Counted from the stretch's first letter, positions 36,966 through 49,443 are shown. The stretch: 64,000 bases of DNA from Nicotiana tabacum (GCF_000715075.1 NC_134081.1:70486153-70550152), one strand, 5' to 3'. Numbers and translations: made by a program. The notes: generated from the sequence alone by a model not told the origin.

Positions 36966-38814
36966 TGCGATTACACCAGAAGGCTTCAGTTCCAATAGTC
37001 TTCCAAATTCAAAAATCAATCCGTTAACCATCCGAAACTCACCCGAGCCCCTCGGGCCCCGTCTAAACATACCAACAAGTCACATAACATAACACGGACC
37101 TATTCGAGGCCTCAAATCACAACTAACAACATCAAACCAATGAATTACACCTCAATTCAAAATCAACGAACTTTGAACTTTCAAATTCTACATCTTGTGC
37201 CGAAACATATCAAATCAATCCGGAATGACTTCAAATTTTGCACACAAGTCACATTTCACATTATGAACCTATTCCAATTTCCAGAATCAAATTCCGGCCC
37301 CGATATCAAAAAGTCAACCCCCGGTCAAACTTTCCAAAAATTCAACTTTCGGCAATTCAAGCCTAATTCCACTACGGACCTCCAAATAATTTTTCGGATA
37401 CGCTCTTAAGTCCAAAATCACCCTACGGAGTAATTAGAATCATCAAAACTCCATTTCGGGGTTGTTTGCACATAAGTTGACATCCGGTCACTATTTTAAC
37501 TTAAGCTTCAAACCTTGGAACTAAGTGTTCTAATTCATTCAAAAACTTTACCGGACCCGAACCATTTACCCAGGCAATTCACACAACAGTTGTAAAGTAC
37601 AATTTGGACAGTAAAGGGGGAAGCAGGGTTGTAATACTCAAAACGACCGGCCGGGTCATTACAGAAAGATGTTCTGTGTTGATTATAATATTCGGGGGTG
37701 TACAGACTCCGTAGGGGCTCCTTCCAGCCCAAGCGCTATATCGCTGTGGCGTGCAGCCCGACCCAATCATATAAGTAGCCATAAGGCTCGTTGCAGCGTG
37801 CAACCCGATCCATATACCTTCACAGCTTGGCACTCAGGCCCTATCTCAGTCACTAACCTCTTCAGCCCCTCGGGATCATATAATATCATATTAATCGGCC
37901 CAAACAGAGAATACAATAAGTATCAACAAGAAATGAGAGGGAACAGAGATATGACACACAACTAAGACTGTGACTGAGTACAAGACAATAATTAGAAATC
38001 AATTCAATAAGTATACGACCGCTGCGAGTCCCAACAGTGATATCATAAGGCCTAAGCATGGTTTCTAACATGAAAGGCAGTCAATTGCTCAAAGGCAAGG
38101 AAAAATAAGTAAGAACAATGGCTATTCAACTTTACAGTCTCACGGGACGGACCAAGTCACAATCCCTCACAGTGCACGCTCACACGCCCGTCACCTAGCA
38201 TGTGTGTCACCTCCAAACTCTCACATCATACCAATCCTCGGGGTTTCATACCCTCAAAACCATATTTAAAACTGTTACTAACCTCAACCGTGCAGAAAAT
38301 CTTACTTCGCGATGCCTTTGCCCCTCGAATCAATCTCCAAATGCCCCGAATCTAGCCACAAGCAGTACAATATAATTAATATAGGCTAAAAGAATCAATT
38401 CCACAAGAGAAACACGAAATTATAAGTCAAAAATCCGAAATAGGCTCAAATCGACCCCCGGGCCCACGTCTCGAAATCCGACAAAAGTCACAAAATATGA
38501 ACACCCATCAACTCACGAGTCCAACCATATAAGAATTACTCGAATCCAACCTCAAATCACCTTCCAAAACTCGAAATTTTAGCCTATGAAGTTTCTATCA
38601 TTGTTCCCCAAATTTACAACTCAAATCCCTAATTAGATGATGAAAATAGCAATAGATTCATGAAATATAGTCCAATCCGAGTTAGAATTACTTACCCCAA
38701 TGTTTCCCTTGAAAATCGTCAAAAACTCGTCTCTCTCCCAAGCTTCTCAAGTCCAAAAATCGAAAATGAAAGTCCAACCCTCGAGCTGGTGCTTTTCTGC
38801 CCAGAAATACCGCA

Positions 38815-39130
38815 CTTGCGGTCCTCTTGTCGCTTCTACGACGCCGCACCTGCGGAAATTCCATTGCAGGTGCGGATTTCACTTAAAAATCCTGACCTCG
38901 CTCATGCGACCCCAAGACCGCATCTGCGCCTATTACAGGTGCGGGAATCCATCGCACCTGCGTCCATCCTTCACACCTACGCCCAACTGCCCGCATCTGC
39001 GACCCTCGCAGGTGCGGGAAAATCTTCGCACCTGCGGCTCCCACCCAACTCCTTCTTGGCCGCATCTGCGGCTCCTTCTTCGCTTCAACGGACTCACACC
39101 TGCGGTTCCCACTCCGCAGGTGCGGTTACA
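38815..39130. repeat. GC-dyad cluster of LTR O, word CGCACCTGCG
   Basis: Copies of cgcacctgcg, gcaggtgcgg and near variants appear in this stretch of LTR O, the same word as in LTR M. The two open frames that cross it are composition artefacts. Confidence 0.75.
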
Positions 39131-40123
39131 CCAGTAGCAGCAGCTTCAATTGCATTTCCTTAACTCCCATCAAGCCGTTAACCACCCGAAATCACCCCGA
39201 GGCCTCTAGGACCTCAACCGATCATACCAACAAGTCATGAAACCCTATGAGAACTTAGTCGAACCTTCGAATCACTCAAGACAACATCAAAACACCAATT
39301 ACACCTGAATTCAAGCCTAAAGAACTTCTAAACTTTCAACTTGCACAAACGACGCTGAAACCTTCCAAACCACGTCCGATTGACCTCAAATTTTACACAC
39401 AAGTCAAAAATGACACCACGAACCTATTCCAACTTCCGGAAATCCAATCCGACCCCTATATCAAAATTTCTACTGCCGGAGAAAATTGCCAAAATTTCAA
39501 CTTTCGCCAATTCAAGCCTAATTCTACTACGGACCTCCAAATCACATTCCGGATGCGCTCCTAAGTCCAAAATTACCTAACGGAGCTAACAGAATCATCA
39601 AAATTCAAATACGAGGTCATTTACACACAAGTCGATATTCGGTCGACTTTTTCCAACTTAAACTTCCAATTAAGAGACTAAGTGTCTCAATTCAATCCGA
39701 AACTACTCCGGACCCTAACCAACCAACCAGGTAGGACATAATACAGTTGTAAAGCACAAAAGAAGTAGAAATGAGAAAAATATGACTATAACTCTCGAAA
39801 CGACCAGCCGGATCGTTACAATTATATATTGTAGTTTAAAGGTATATAATATGATGATATCTTGCCGAACACTTCTTTGTAGATGATGTTTTTTGTGTGC
39901 ATGTTTCCGTCTAATGCTTTTGTTGTTCTGCCATAACCAGAACTCTTGTTGTCGATATTAATATCTCTCTTGAAAGTGCAACATATAGTTATTCGTGCAA
40001 GAAAATATATTGTTATAAATATAGTCCAACATTTAGGATGTTTATCCTTGTGCTTTATTTATTATAATTACAAAACATAAACATATTGAAAATTATTTTT
40101 ACACAAATTTAAAAGGATATTCT

Positions 40124-40330
40124 TTAGTTTTGGAAGACGAAAGTTGATTTCGGGGATAAACATATACTTAAAAGCACGTTGACCAGTATCATAATTTCTG
40201 CATGTATGACTTTATTGTCAAAACTTCTATATACTAAATGTGTACTATTACATAAGTTATTCGGCGGGTCTAAGTTTTTCAGTAGCAGAACATGCATATT
40301 TTTCTTCAAATTCAACCTATATGCAATAAA
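40124..40330 (-). pseudogene. Helitron helicase fragment, late motifs (copy B)
   Basis: Minus-strand translation gives VLLLKNLDPPNNLCNSTHLVYRSF and then VIHAEI, matching the C-terminal part of Helitron helicases (LLLRNL..GLCNGTR). Downstream frames (to about 39870) contain further broken helicase-like and linker residues. Copy A lacks this block. Confidence 0.75.
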
Positions 40331-40879
40331 AAATCAATTTTAACTTAGTTTATTATATATACGGTGACACTAACATACGTAAGAAATAATAAACTTAACA
40401 ACAAACCTTGATGGTGGAAGGCTGTTTGATAATAAAGTATTTAAGTATTTTTCTTGGCAGTAATTGTTGGTACCGATCATCTTCTGTTGAGTCAAAACTA
40501 AAGAATATTTTATTATTACCATAAAACTTAGCAATCAACCTTTTATTTAGTTAATCAACATATTCATTTCTGCTAGCTAAGATAGCTATTTAATTTCTAT
40601 CATTTAATTTGCACAAATTATGTTTTAATTTAATGATGAAAATATTTTTTTTATTAAATGCACTACTATTACCCTTGGGGTTGATAACCAAGTGTTATGG
40701 AAGAACCAAATTATTTTTTATTGAGTGCTCTTCTTCATTTTCGACTGGAATCAAGAAATCACTGAATGTTGGATCTGTTGTTACTTTTATATTTCTTGTC
40801 ATTTGAATCCTTTTCATTTGAGGCCATAAGTATAACTTTGGCAAACTAGCTTTTACTGTATCTGCTTTCGTCGATTTTG

Positions 40880-41395
40880 GAACTACTGATAGTACATGAC
40901 AAAAATCACCTCCTAAATTATTACTTTTCCACCAAACGGTTCATTGATATCTAATATATCTCTAAAACTCTAGGCAATTGTTTCGATTCTTTGACGCTTA
41001 GTCATAAGCCCTTCATCCCATATTATCAATTTGGCTTTACTTATAAATTTAGCAATATTGCTCTACTTTGATATATTTCTGATGGTTATTTCGGTTGTTT
41101 GAAGAGGTGTATCAAATCTAAATTGAGTTGTACGACCTCATAATAAAATTGTTGATGGTACACCACTTGTTATTATTGCTAACAGTATCATACCTCTTGA
41201 TCTGACATTTATAAGTAATGCATGACATATAAATATTATTTTGATTCCGGCGGAGGCATCTATAAAGGATAATCCCACTATACCAGAATCAACTTTTTAT
41301 AACATAGTCTTGAAAGCTTGTTTTTGTTTAGGATTTAACTTTGCTTGTGCTTCGTCAATCACTTATATGGTCTTTTTAATACTATATTAATCTTT
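40880..41395 (-). pseudogene. Helitron helicase fragment, early motifs (copy B)
   Basis: It is homologous to 4690-5195 of copy A. Readable blocks are LSFIDASAGIKI at the degraded Walker A, SRGMILLAI, GVPSTILL followed by the same in-frame stop as copy A, GRTTQFRFDTPLQ, and LIIWDEG. The late part is more decayed than in A. The shared degradations show both copies derive from an already non-coding ancestor. Confidence 0.75.
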
Positions 41396-42552
41396 TTTAT
41401 TTTGTGGTCTAATTTTTTTAATCTCTAACATTCTTTTTATGCAATAAATTTATGTACCCTAAGATATTTGTTTTTAACTTGAAAAATAATGTTACTCATA
41501 TGATGAATTTAAAAAATAATTACAATGAATTATTTTGCTAAATAATTAATTGAAATTTTGATTATTTGGTCTTAACATAAAAATAATTTATTTCCTGTTG
41601 ATTCAAATACTTAATGTTAGTTCATATCTTGTTTTGAATATTTAATCGTAATTATAATTTTATCCACGATAAATTTTATTTTCAAAGAGTAAAAAGATCG
41701 ATCTAACATTCCACTTGTAGATCTTTATGTTTGCAAACATATTTATATTCTTAAACAAATTCTTAGTTGTTCTTTAATAATTAGGTATATTTTTTAATAT
41801 TAGACGAGAAATTAATAATAACAAAATATTATTTGAGTAGAAAAGTAGTTCAAATATAATATGAAAATATATTATCGTAGGGATATTTTCTCTCAATATC
41901 AATGCTTTATGTAGTCTATTTAACATTACTTTTATTTTTTTTAGTATGGATATTATCGAATGATAATGTATTACCGATACAGAGGATTCTTATGAAATTA
42001 ATTTTATCAAACCTTCCTATATATTTTTAATATAAAATTAAATATTAAAAACTAACATAGAAGTTATTGTAGTCCGAAAAAAGATTAATACAGTTATGTC
42101 CTTTCCTTATGATTTTTTTTGTTTAATATTTTAGGGCTATTTTAATCTATCAATATTGTATTCGTGCTTTAATAATAATCCAAGTTCTCCTTTTTAAAAT
42201 AGATTTGGACAATATAATATATTCTCAAATTAAATTAGTAGTTGAACAATATAATACGTTTTCAAATTAAATTAGTAATATTTATTTTAGAAGTATGTCC
42301 TAAAAGTAATAGGATTAAATGGCTAAAAGTATTAAGATTATACTAATAGGATTGCTAAAGGTAATCATGTAGGATTCATAACGTGTATTATATCCTAAAA
42401 CTAACAGGAGTACACAGCTAATGTCTAGAATTCCGGTTGTGCCCTTTTATTGTGAATTATTATGCTTCATATTAAAAGGTTATTTTTGTAAATCAATATT
42501 ATATTCATGCTTTTATAATAATATAATATAATAATATAGATATAGATATAGA

Positions 42553-44135
42553 TCGACAAAAGACTCCGCTAAAATTATTTAACGACCAACTCCATGACCC
42601 TATCTACTAGGCCTTTCTCTTTTGCTTTTAAAAACACGTAAAAGAAGCCACATTCGATTGAAACAAAATGGTGCAGGCAATTAGCATTTATTTCTCAGCT
42701 ATATATCTATATTTCTATAAAAATATAGCAAATTCAAAAAGGATTTGATAATACTACTATTAGAAAAAGATATATCCATCTCTTTCTGAGCTGATATAGA
42801 TAATAGACTAGACCAGGTTGTTACTTGATTTTGCTATCTTTTTTATTTTGTTCGTGTGAAGCATCCGGCTGTTCTTGAATATATACAAGACATATCAATA
42901 TATACCAATCAACTATGCCTCTATCTATAATCAGCCGCACTATTTCATTCCAGCTACAGGTTTTACAAAATACACATTTGAGTAAGTTGCTAAATGCAAA
43001 TGCCAAATTTTAGACATAAGATAGTTAAGAACTCTTTTCTGATCCATAATATCTCTTCAAGGTATTTGCTGCTATAGTTTTGTAGTTTGCAGGGGCTTTA
43101 TATGCAGTTTTTAGCTCTCCCTCGTGCTGTATTTTTTAGGGAGGAGTCTTTTTGTAGTTTTGATGCCTGGTACATGTGGCAGATCTGGGCAGTAAACTTG
43201 GTCCTTCCCATGTACCTGGTAAAAGCTGTGTATGTCTTCCATGGAGGTATTGGCTTTAAGTCCTCCTCTATTGTAAATATATTTAGTTTTTAATTAATAC
43301 ACATGGTAGGGGTCCATGCCAAATTCCCCAATTATACAAAAGAATATTCTTAAGATAGCACAAAAACATAATTTCTAAGAAAGACTAAGAGAATGATCGC
43401 TAGCTCGCCTCCACGAGCTCACATAAAAACATTCTAGACATTTTTACGAACATAGGGGGTTCGTGACTTTAGGAAAAGAACTCAAAAAAGGAAAAAATCT
43501 TAACTTGCCTCAAACATGCTCCTGAACTGAACATATGCATCGCTTAACCAAATGTCGTACAGTACGTTCGATGAAGTTCAATCTACACAGTTCATAATTG
43601 AAATCCATCAAGACTTGTCCAAACAAGTTCAACATAACCTATTTAGGGTTTGATTTTGGCTACACATTATCCATACTTTCTAAATCTTCACTTTAAATAT
43701 AATTCACCTCTATTAATTAATCCATTTTCTAGTGTTCATCAATTTATACAAGTCATTAGAATTACTAAGTAACTTATTTATCAATTTCTAAACATTATGT
43801 TTCATTATATTCACAAGATTCATTTTTAGGTTCATCCCATACATCAATACAACTTCAAATAAACTTCACAAAACATCAAATCGACACTCTATAACATCAT
43901 GCATTCCAAATGATGTGATTACCTCTTTGAAGTCAAACCTTGAAAATCTCAATTGTGGGGTGTTCTTGAGATTTCTTCAAGTTTGGACGAAATCTAACAA
44001 TTTCCAATATTTCATTGGGGTTAATACTATTGTTAGTTATATGTAATTAACACAACACAACCATAAGAACGCACCTTGGATGGTTCGATATGTCCCTTGA
44101 TCGAAATTCCCCTCAAACGCTCTCAAGAAACCCCC
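42553..44135. other. Intergenic, no supported gene
   Basis: The stretch is AT-rich. At 43030-43300 a GC-richer segment with ccctcgtgctgtattttttagg and a run-out to ttaattaatac resembles a LINE 3' end, but no protein motif supports this. Confidence 0.4.
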
Positions 44136-44265
44136 AAACTTGTATCATGTATCAACATCTTATCCGATCACAAGTTTGTATCCGGGGTGAGCATGGTCGA
44201 ATCACGTGTTGCTTCCTAATTCACTCATCTTCTGAGACCGATTTTTTCCGTATACAGATAGTCCC

Positions 44266-44298
44266 CCCCTCCCCCCCCCCCCCCCACACACACACACT
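44266..44298. repeat. Poly-C and (CA)n tract
   Basis: A run of C broken by one or two T residues is followed by (CA)n. On the minus strand it is a purine-rich G tract next to the LTR-like block at 44145-44265, so it may be an expanded polypurine tract. Confidence 0.75.
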
Positions 44299-45359
44299 TT
44301 CTGGTTACTCACTATGATGTGATAGGGAAGTAGAAGTTTTTCACCCTCGTTACTGCCTCACTAAAACCTTGCCGGAAAAACTCAATCGGGCAAACCTGGG
44401 CAAAGGAAAAAGAGTGCAGAACTTAGGGATTCAAATGACAATTCCACCTCTTATTATTCTTTCGCCGATGATCGATTGGTGCTGAAAAAGTACCACCATC
44501 ATAGAAAACTTGACCTCGGGTTTTTAGTATTCACCTGAAACTTTTGTGTTTTTAATTATACCCAAAAATATTTCTTTGAATTTTGACACTTGAATTATTA
44601 GTTGAACCTGAAAACTTTTCTAACCTCGCAGCCTTAGAGACAAGGATGTTAATGGCCAGGCATTTATACTTCTGGTTTTGATAAAGTCCAAAATTTTCAC
44701 GCATCTGGTTAATTTTGTGATCGAGAAATAAGGCATCCGACCTTTAGCCTTTAAATTTGATGGCTTCATAAGAGAGGGCTCTTATGTTTACGGTACTTAT
44801 GAAGAGGATGTCTCATGTTCATCCGGGCACAATTGTTCGGATTTGTAATCCTTTTTTGCTTCTAAGTATGAGCAAATATTAAGAATGATTTTGTTCATTC
44901 AAACATATACAAGAATACATTTAGAAAGTGCAAGTTTTGCTTCATTCCATTTCTTGAACGTATACAAGTGTTTATAACTTTGCATTTACGACAATTTAAT
45001 GAAATGAACAAAAACACCTTGCAAGAGAATTACGACCAGAATGACATTTATTGGGTCTAGTCGGTTGCTGATTCTGATTCCTTCTATTTCTTTTTTCCCG
45101 GGCTGATCTAGCAGTCCCTAGTTCTTTAACTGGCAGTTGCCAGTCCTTTTCTTTAATCTGGAGCTAGTTCGGGCTATTTCTGGTATCTTGAACAGATTGT
45201 TCCGAAGCCATCTTCAGATGCTTCTGGTACTTATTATTGCGATTTCTGCTACTCTGATGCAATAGTATCCAGCATTCGTAGACATTATTGTCTTTTATTG
45301 AAGTTATTTTCCGGCGACTCTCTTCGGGTACGCCCCTGCCTCATGTTAGTCTGTGATTC

Positions 45360-46631
45360 TGATGGGTATGGTTCAAACTAGTGTGTGGAATATCTCCGAT
45401 CAAAGTTTAGTTGACCTAGATTCCAAGCTGCAAAAGATGTCGAATTAATTACCCGATCATCTTCTACGCGAATTTTTGACTCGTACATGTTATGAACATC
45501 TACCCAAGTTGTTGCTTGAAATTCCAAAACCCTTTCCTACAACTTCTTGGAGGCATCGAAACTTGTCGGATTAAAGACCTTTGGTAAATGCTTCTGCTTC
45601 CCATTCATCTAGTACTGCCGACAACACCATTCTCTCTTTTTGGAATCGAATCACAAATTCTCATAGCAAATCCGAGTTTCCTCGAGTGATTCTGAATATA
45701 TCGACTTTTCTAGCTTGCACTTTCCTTGCTCCAACGTGAGCTTTGATGAAAGAATCTGCAAGCATTTCAAAAGAAACAATTGAGTTTTTAGGAAAAAGTG
45801 AATACCATGTCAAAGCCCTTTTTGTTAGCGTTTCACCAAATTTCTTTAGTAAAATCGATTCGATCTCATACAGAGCCAAATCATTTACCTTCTCACTTGC
45901 GGTGAAGGTTGTGATATGTTCCTGTAGATCTGATGTTCCATCGTATTTTGAAATATCTGGAATCTTGAATCTTTTTAGAATCAACTCTAGAGCTGCACTT
46001 GGCTTGAATGGCTACTGAAAATACTTTTTCGAATCCGGTCCCTTTAGGACCGGAGGTGCCACGGGGATCTGATCCATCCGGGCATGAAATTCTTTAGCAT
46101 TTTGATCCATTCGGGAAATTATTTCTCTCATACACCTCATGAGTTCGGCTTTGAAAATATCATCTACGTTGTTCTCATTTCCAAAGCCATTGCTTGTTCC
46201 ACCCGCTTGGTTGTAGTTTGATCTAAACTCTCCTCTTGAAGCAGCGTTTCTGGTTCTCATGACCGTTTGACTTGTTGACACACCATGAGGAACTTGAACT
46301 CCACCATTTGAATTACTTGAAGCCTCGATATTACTTGTTGAAGCTCAGTTATTATCTGGTCCTGTCTTGAGAGATGATTCATGATCACATTTTGATGCGC
46401 TATCAAAACCTTAATAATATTGGCAACAAGTTCATTATCCATATCATCAAGAGTAGGACTCCTTGCCCACCGAGTATTTCTTTCTACCCAGTTAGGAGTT
46501 GACTAATTCCCATTGAGACGAGTTTCACTGGTTGAACCATCCTATTGATTTCCATCATGGAGATTGTCCACGGGCTCGTCGTTGTAGTTTGTTCCAACAT
46601 TAAGCGAGTTGTTGACATCATTGTGTGACAT
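45360..46631 (-). pseudogene. Tat/Ogre-like gag pseudogene
   Basis: It begins at ATG 46631 (MSHNDVNNSLNVG), with stops near 46547 and 46504. An N-terminal helical region follows (DQIITELQQVISRLQ, then AELMRCMREIISRMDQ). The capsid domain reads RFKIPDISKYDGTSDLQEHI, ESILLKKFGETLTKRALTWY and ADSFIKAHVGARKVQARK. Beyond a stop near 45661 the frame continues with EFVIRFQKERM and EAEAFTKGL, and a C-terminal ATTWVDVHNMYESKIRVEDD. The domain order matches Gag of Tat-lineage elements common in Solanaceae. It is broken by a frameshift near 46280 and at least four stops. Confidence 0.8.
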
Positions 46632-46736
46632 AACTATTTTATGCTTACAACAGAAAAACCTTCAAAGTATGTTAGTAAAAGATGAACAGATCAAAATAAT
46701 ACCACAATTGTCTAAGCCCCACGATGGGCACCAAAC

Positions 46737-47300
46737 TGTTTACTAGAAAAATGGTACAGTTGCATTTGTATCGTGGTTTATAGACACGTGAATTAAATTG
46801 ATCCGATAAAATAAAGTAATAAAAAACAAAGCGATTAACATAAAGAGAATTGAAGAAGAGGCAAGCCTGAGCTTCAGAATGTTTCCACCAGAATCAACAA
46901 AATAATTAGAAAATCTCGGCAATACTTGTGTAAAATATGAGAGAAAGAATACTAGTCTTTTGCTATCAGTATTTCTTGATGTCTTACAATAGAATGAAAA
47001 CCTCTAATTATAATAGAGCTATGATCTACCAATTGATTATCAATATTATTGCTACAATAAAAGGTAGTAAAAAGTCAACAAAGAATATTAGAGGGTAGTA
47101 ACGCCTAATAAAGGTTAATAAAGACGAGAGGAATATTGGGGTCTTATGTAACGTTTATGTCACAGTCATATCTTGAATTGCAGGTTTGTATCCGGTATCA
47201 ATATCTTATTAGGTCACAAGTTTGTATCTGGTGTGAATATGGTCGAATCGTGCTGCTTCCTAATTCACTCATCTTTTGACTTTCACCGTATACGGTGGAC
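46737..47300 (-). repeat. LTR of the Tat-like remnant (approximate right end)
   Basis: The left boundary tg at 46737 abuts a minus-strand TTTGGTGCCCATCGTGGGGC segment, the primer-site region of this lineage. The right end is not defined because no partner terminus is intact. Confidence 0.55.
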
Positions 47301-47833
47301 CCTTTGATTAAAAAGGTCAGGAAAAAGACCTCTCGTGTATCATAGCCTCAATCACTTAAGGGTCAAAATAATTAATTTAAGTGAATCACAAGGATCGAGA
47401 AAGAATCCTCTACCTGACTCTAACTACGTACTTGGGACGAGTCTTTCTAAAATAATGTATGCACATGATAATGCAAGAACATGGTATCCATGCCAAAAAC
47501 ACATACCCATTATGCTTATACCAAACAAGCATGCACATAGCTAATATCTACTATGCAAGAACCAGTCACAACTAAAGTAGTAATAATAAGTGAAATCAGT
47601 AATCTTGAAAATAGGGCAAAAAATCTTCTATATCATGTTAAACTGAAACAAATGTGTAAAATTCACTTACATTGTCAAAGAATATAAGATAAATTCGTTT
47701 TGCAACAAGACAATGACTCGCATTCTAAAAACAAGGATGTGAATAGATGGAAGTACTAATAAGCCTGCAGAATAACCATGGTTGTACATGATGCTAAATA
47801 GAGTTGAATGCAGCTAAATATAAAGAACGGACT

Positions 47834-48674
47834 TTATGTCTGTTTCTCCAGCTTATTATCATGACCTTTCCTGTTGTTCTTGCCATAGTTGTTGGAATGG
47901 AAGTCAAGAAAAAGTGCCAAAAGCGAAACATCAAAAGCAATACAAGCGCACCAAGGTCCAAAACCGGAGCACCCAAGCTTAGTAGTAAAGTGATAGTACA
48001 ACATCATAGCTGAACATGGAAATCCAAAAATGAACTGAACAATTTGACAGTTTGTGACCAACCTCTTCCACCTTGGCTTCTTCCCTATTACACAGAGGAA
48101 ATAATAGGCATACATTAGAACATGAACTGAAGCATTCGTGATGACTACAATATGGAGCATCGACTGAGAAGTGTAGATCGCAAGATAACCAAGAACAGGC
48201 ACCATTGCATGGTGGTACACATGAAGGAACGAGAGTCTCCTTGATCTAGAACTACTGAAAATGATTAAAAGGGTGTCTATGAATTCAAGAATCTTGGAAA
48301 GGAAACAGACGTGAAACCAAAAGAACAGGGCTCCACGTGTATGAATGTGATTGGGTGGGAAGTAAAAGACCCATTTCCAATTATGACGTGGCATTTGGTG
48401 GAGGATAGAGAGGCTGCAGCCGACGACCGTGATGAGAGAGGAGGCAGAGGATAAGGCTGTGTACGGCAGTAATGCGGTGGAGAATGGTGGCGGAGAGGGT
48501 CGGGAGGTGTGATGTGAAACGAAGAGATAATAGAGTGAGAGACAAGTAAATAGAGACCGAAAGAGCGAGGAATAGTAATGAGGAACCAAAAGTGTGGCCT
48601 TGTTTCCACTCGAATTTGCTAATTGTTGGGTGGTCAACTAGCCAGTAGGGGACACTGGAGTAAAGAGCTTCCAT
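47834..48674 (-). pseudogene. ELO-family very-long-chain fatty acid elongase, frameshifted
   Basis: ELO proteins are ER-membrane condensing enzymes that add two carbons to long acyl-CoAs, and plant members (HOS3 group) are intronless. The ATG at 48674 starts MEALYSSVPYWLVDHP. About 80 residues with membrane segments follow. Then a CT run at 48434-48442 is out of register and the rest is read in another frame down to the stop at 47834. After the shift all family signatures are intact: KILEFIDT (KxxExxDT), the HVYHHA histidine box, NASVHVLMYAYY and TNCQIVQF (TxxQxxQ). Restoring two bases would give about 280 codons, normal for the family. The intact motifs suggest a very recent null allele or a base-call error in the CT repeat. 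Repeats lie on both sides, so the gene is an island. Confidence 0.88.
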
Positions 48675-48744
48675 AGTGAACTTTTCAGGGTTCAATCTAT
48701 AAATGGAGTTCCCTGTCAGACAAGCATCTTTTCTGCGGAGAGAA

Positions 48745-48757
48745 TGCATATATAAAG
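48745..48757 (-). promoter_or_regulatory. Candidate TATA box of the ELO gene
   Basis: The minus strand reads CTTTATATATGC about 70-80 bp before the ATG at 48674. Distance and composition fit a core promoter, but nothing else confirms it. Confidence 0.35.
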
Positions 48758-49241
48758 AGTACTTCTTGAAGGAATGCCTTAAACTAAACACATTATATTA
48801 GCACGTAAATTGTAAAACGAGAACTTAATTGTTCACGAAACGAAAAGAATAAACCGCAGTTGAAAAAATAGTTTGGATTGAAAGAGAGCATGCGTGGAAA
48901 GATACTATTGAGAGTATATTTAATTGAACACAGACCCAAAATTTCTTACATTTCTAAACTCTAAAATTTCAAGAATACATGTAGTGTGACTTGATGCATG
49001 CATGGAATGGTGCCAACTAAACTTTACATATGACCATGTTATTAGATCCGCTGCTGACCTTTATGAAGGTGACGTTTTCGATAGGTCAAATTCCCATCCC
49101 TACACAATGGAATGCGCGCAAAGGTAAATTTTATCATCGACTTCTTAGAATTTCTCAACAAGACAGCTCACATTATATCGCCTATTTCAAGATTTTCCTA
49201 TAAAGAAATGATACGTTATCAGCGTGCCAGCCATATTGTTT

Positions 49242-49443
49242 ACTCCCTCCATTTCAATTTACGTGAACCTATTTGAGCGAGCACGGAATTTAAGAAAAGA
49301 GTGAAAACTTTTGAACTTGTGATGTAAATGAGGCACATATATATTGTGTGACTATAAATTATTATATAAATATAAATTATTTTCAAATAAAGAAAGTGAT
49401 CATTCTTTTTTGTACAGACTAAAAAGAAAATAAGTTCACGTAC
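49242..49443. mobile_element. Stowaway-like MITE, right end lost
   Basis: It begins ctccctccatttcaattta and cgtgaacc, the typical terminus of Solanaceae Stowaway elements. Near 49434 the inverted partner starts (aagttcacgta) but stops before the ggagggag end. Length is about 200 bp, AT-rich and non-coding. Confidence 0.6.

Larger units (their letters stand above)
19772..37663 (-). mobile_element. Chromovirus LTR 'M', inserted in LTR O and split by Athila
   Basis: It starts tgtcacgaccc at 19772 and ends ccgggtcattaca at 37663. The parts 19772-22036 and 36811-37663 give about 3.1 kb. It carries the conserved block gtacaaccgaccccatgtac (20146-20165) seen in the other LTRs. The flanks tcagc and gaaag do not match, so a target-site duplication is missing. 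A short remnant after 37663 may be decayed internal sequence. Confidence 0.75.
6564..39820 (-). mobile_element. Solo LTR 'O' of chromovirus, split into three parts
   Basis: The parts are 6564-7201, 19700-19771 and 37664-39820, totalling about 2867 bp, the same size as the intact solo LTR at 50295. It starts tgtcacggccc and ends ggatcgttaca, so it lies in minus orientation. The flanks are ATTAT at 6559-6563 and ATTAT at 39821-39825, a perfect 5-bp target-site duplication. No internal region is present, so it is a solo LTR made by LTR-LTR recombination before or after the nested insertions. Confidence 0.85.
6327..42552 (-). mobile_element. Helitron-derived copy B, split by the 33-kb nest
   Basis: The two parts are 6327-6563 and 39826-42552, about 2.96 kb when joined. 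The minus-strand 3' end reads ...ATACTAG, the CTRR class, with a hairpin 8 nt upstream. The minus-strand 5' end begins TC within TATAGA repeats near 42552, so its exact base is ambiguous. The site 6559-6563 (ATTAT) is duplicated at 39821-39825 by LTR O. Helicase remnants lie at 40124-40330 and 40880-41395. Confidence 0.75.
44140..47300 (-). mobile_element. Tat-like Ty3/gypsy remnant
   Basis: A Gag pseudogene at 45360-46631 is followed by a primer-site-like segment and an LTR at 46737-about 47300. A block of about 110 bp near the LTR's outer end (47170-47290, with tgtatctggtgtgaatatgg) recurs at 44145-44265. This marks the second LTR, now mostly replaced. Only about 1 kb of degenerate internal DNA lies between it and gag, so pol is deleted. 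Confidence 0.65.

Noticed and set aside
19767..37668. Target-site duplication of LTR M
   Set aside because: Flanks tcagc and gaaag do not match, so none is claimed.
38660..39163. 167-codon frame in LTR O
   Set aside because: Crosses a GC-dyad cluster; overlapping frames of similar quality exist and no domain is seen.
43087..43293. 68-codon frame, possible small gene
   Set aside because: No homology recognised; surrounding sequence looks like a LINE 3' end.
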